A stretch of 5,909 nt of DNA, from positions 1-5,909 of the forward strand of contig CALVKK010000064.1 of NCBI GenBank assembly GCA_944332645.1. Reading direction: 5' to 3'. The DNA comes from an uncultured Bacilli bacterium. GTDB taxonomy: Bacteria; Bacillota_I; Bacilli_A; RF39; UBA660. Position numbers and translations under genes: made by a program. The notes beneath the pieces are model-generated. The model was not told the origin of the DNA and did no database searches. It saw nothing but the letters and a program-made list of their open reading frames with translations. Of this stretch, positions 4,712 through 5,909 are shown one piece after another (position 1 is the stretch's first letter; every line of letters starts with the position of its first letter).

Positions 4712-5909
4712 ATGCAAAGATTTATAACGAAAAAACTTATTAATTGGAAAAATAGCAATGACAGAAAACCTTTGATTTTAAAGGGAGCAAGACAGGTTGG
4801 TAAAACGTATATATTAAAGGAATTTGGTGTAAATAATTATGATAATGTTGCATATTTTAATTTTGATCATGATGATGGACTAGCTGAACTATTTTTAAAT
4901 ACCAAAGATCCTCAAAGAATCATTGAACAACTATCTTTAGCAAATGGCAAAAAAATAAATGCAAATACAACTTTAATAATTTTTGATGAAATACAAGAAT
5001 GTCCAAATGCTTTAAATTCATTAAAATATTTTTGTGAAGAGGCAAATGATTACCACGTTGCTTGTGCTGGATCACTACTTGGAATTAGGCTATCAAAAAC
5101 CTCGTTTCCAGTTGGAAAAGTAGATTTTTTAAATTTATATCCTATGACTTTTAGTGAATTTTTAATTGCTGATAATTCCAAAAATTTGGTTTCTGTTATG
5201 AAAAATACTATGGAAATAAAGCAAATTCCCAAAATATTTGAATCGCAGTTAATAGAAAAATTAAAAATATATTATATAATTGGTGGTTATCCAGAAGTAG
5301 TCTATAGTTGGGTTAATGATAAGGATATTGAAAAAGTTAATAAAATTCAAAAAAATATTTTAGATTCTTATGAAAATGATTTTTCTAAACATACTGATTC
5401 TAGTGTAGCAAATAAAATATCATTAATTTGGAATGGAGTTCCTTCTCAATTAGCTAGAGAAAATAAAAAATTTATTTATAACGTAGTAAAAGAAGGAGCG
5501 AGAGCACGCGAATATGAGGGCGCATTAAATTGGTTAAATGATGCTAATTTAATAACTAAGTGTTATTTAGTTAATAAATGTAGCTTTCCACTTAAAGCGT
5601 ATAATGATTTATCTGCTTATAAAATATATCTTAATGATGTTGGCCTTTTAAGACGAATGTCTAATTTAGATAGTAGTATTATATTAGAGGGTAATAAACT
5701 TTTAGAAGAATTTAAAGGCTCTTTTACTGAAAATTATGTTGCTAACGTATTAAATTATATTTTTGAGGAAGCCCCAAATTATTATACATTTGATAGGCAT
5801 GAAATAGACTTTGTGATTCAAAGAAAAAATAAAATAATTCCAATAGAAGTAAAATCAGATAAAAGTACAAATCATAATAGTTTAACAAAATATAATAATC
5901 AAAATGATA
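4712..5909 (+). CDS. AAA_14/DUF4143 family ATPase (3' end outside window)
   Basis: The frame is open for 399 codons from the ATG at 4712 to the window edge, nearly the family's usual length of about 400-430. The Walker A motif is GARQVGKT (residues 25-32) and Walker B is LIIFDEIQ (88-95, Asp92-Glu93). A sensor-like CAGS is at 118-121. These are followed by the family hallmarks FPVGKVDFLNLYPMTFSEFL (132-151) and IIGGYPEVV (189-197). The C-terminal DUF4143 part ends in a nuclease-like core: EIDFVI at 364-369 (Asp366), then IEVKS at 378-382 (Glu379, Lys381), resembling a PD-(D/E)xK fold. These ATPases are numerous in gut and host-associated bacteria; their role is unproven, and neither nuclease activity nor a defence function can be claimed. 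The SD AGAGGAG lies 8 nt upstream of the start. The gene has its own promoter and looks like accessory cargo after the conserved rpsR end. Confidence 0.92.
   Translation, partial: MQRFITKKLINWKNSNDRKPLILKGARQVGKTYILKEFGVNNYDNVAYFNFDHDDGLAELFLNTKDPQRIIEQLSLANGKKINANTTLIIFDEIQECPNALNSLKYFCEEANDYHVACAGSLLGIRLSKTSFPVGKVDFLNLYPMTFSEFLIADNSKNLVSVMKNTMEIKQIPKIFESQLIEKLKIYYIIGGYPEVVYSWVNDKDIEKVNKIQKNILDSYENDFSKHTDSSVANKISLIWNGVPSQLARENKKFIYNVVKEGARAREYEGALNWLNDANLITKCYLVNKCSFPLKAYNDLSAYKIYLNDVGLLRRMSNLDSSIILEGNKLLEEFKGSFTENYVANVLNYIFEEAPNYYTFDRHEIDFVIQRKNKIIPIEVKSDKSTNHNSLTKYNNQND

Noticed and set aside
5050..5232. Minus-strand reading frame inside the ATPase gene
   Set aside because: It lies opposite hallmark motifs of the DUF4143 ATPase and is a shadow.

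Overview
The window is very AT-rich (about 30% GC by eye) and carries an ancestral gene block of Bacillota: an MscS-type channel, a DUF951 protein and ychF, followed by rpsF-ssb-rpsR. Strong Shine-Dalgarno (SD) sites, extended -10 promoters and short intergenic gaps suggest a Bacilli, Erysipelotrichia or Mollicutes-related organism. Every tryptophan I read is TGG. The seven stop codons visible are five TAA and two TAG, with no TGA, so a reduced role for TGA is possible but not shown. I cannot name the species.

Bases 1-2016 form one co-directional unit: the 3' end of an MscS-family channel gene, a small DUF951 (YyzM-like) gene, and a full-length AbgT-family transporter gene whose SD overlaps the DUF951 stop. 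A perfect hairpin with a T-run directly after the AbgT stop closes the unit. A transporter between DUF951 and ychF is not the arrangement I know from Bacillus or Staphylococcus and looks like an insertion into the block.

Bases 2018-3170 hold ychF with its own extended -10 promoter. The 372 bases before rpsF (3171-3542) are mostly AT-rich and non-coding. Their last 100 bases carry a near-consensus promoter and a 60-nt leader RNA. In that leader a CTCCTT element can pair either with the rpsF SD or form part of an upstream hairpin, which is plausible autoregulation by the S6:S18 complex. The ychF and rpsF promoters also share a 15-bp palindrome (ACTA-N3-TAGT core), a candidate operator for one regulator.

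Bases 3543-4508 are rpsF, ssb and a zinc-type rpsR, 9 bp apart, with the SD of ssb and of rpsR beginning inside the preceding stop codon. The SSB C-terminal tip is unusual: it ends DDNFLD rather than in the familiar Pro-Phe.

Bases 4509-5909 are accessory. Three copies of a TGTGAT-centred repeat, spaced exactly 32 bp, lead into the promoter of an AAA_14/DUF4143 ATPase gene that runs off the right edge. Its cellular role is not established. I see no CRISPR array, tRNA, rRNA or transposase, and most of the window is conserved housekeeping DNA. The items most worth following up are the shared palindrome, the 32-bp repeats and the rpsF leader switch.
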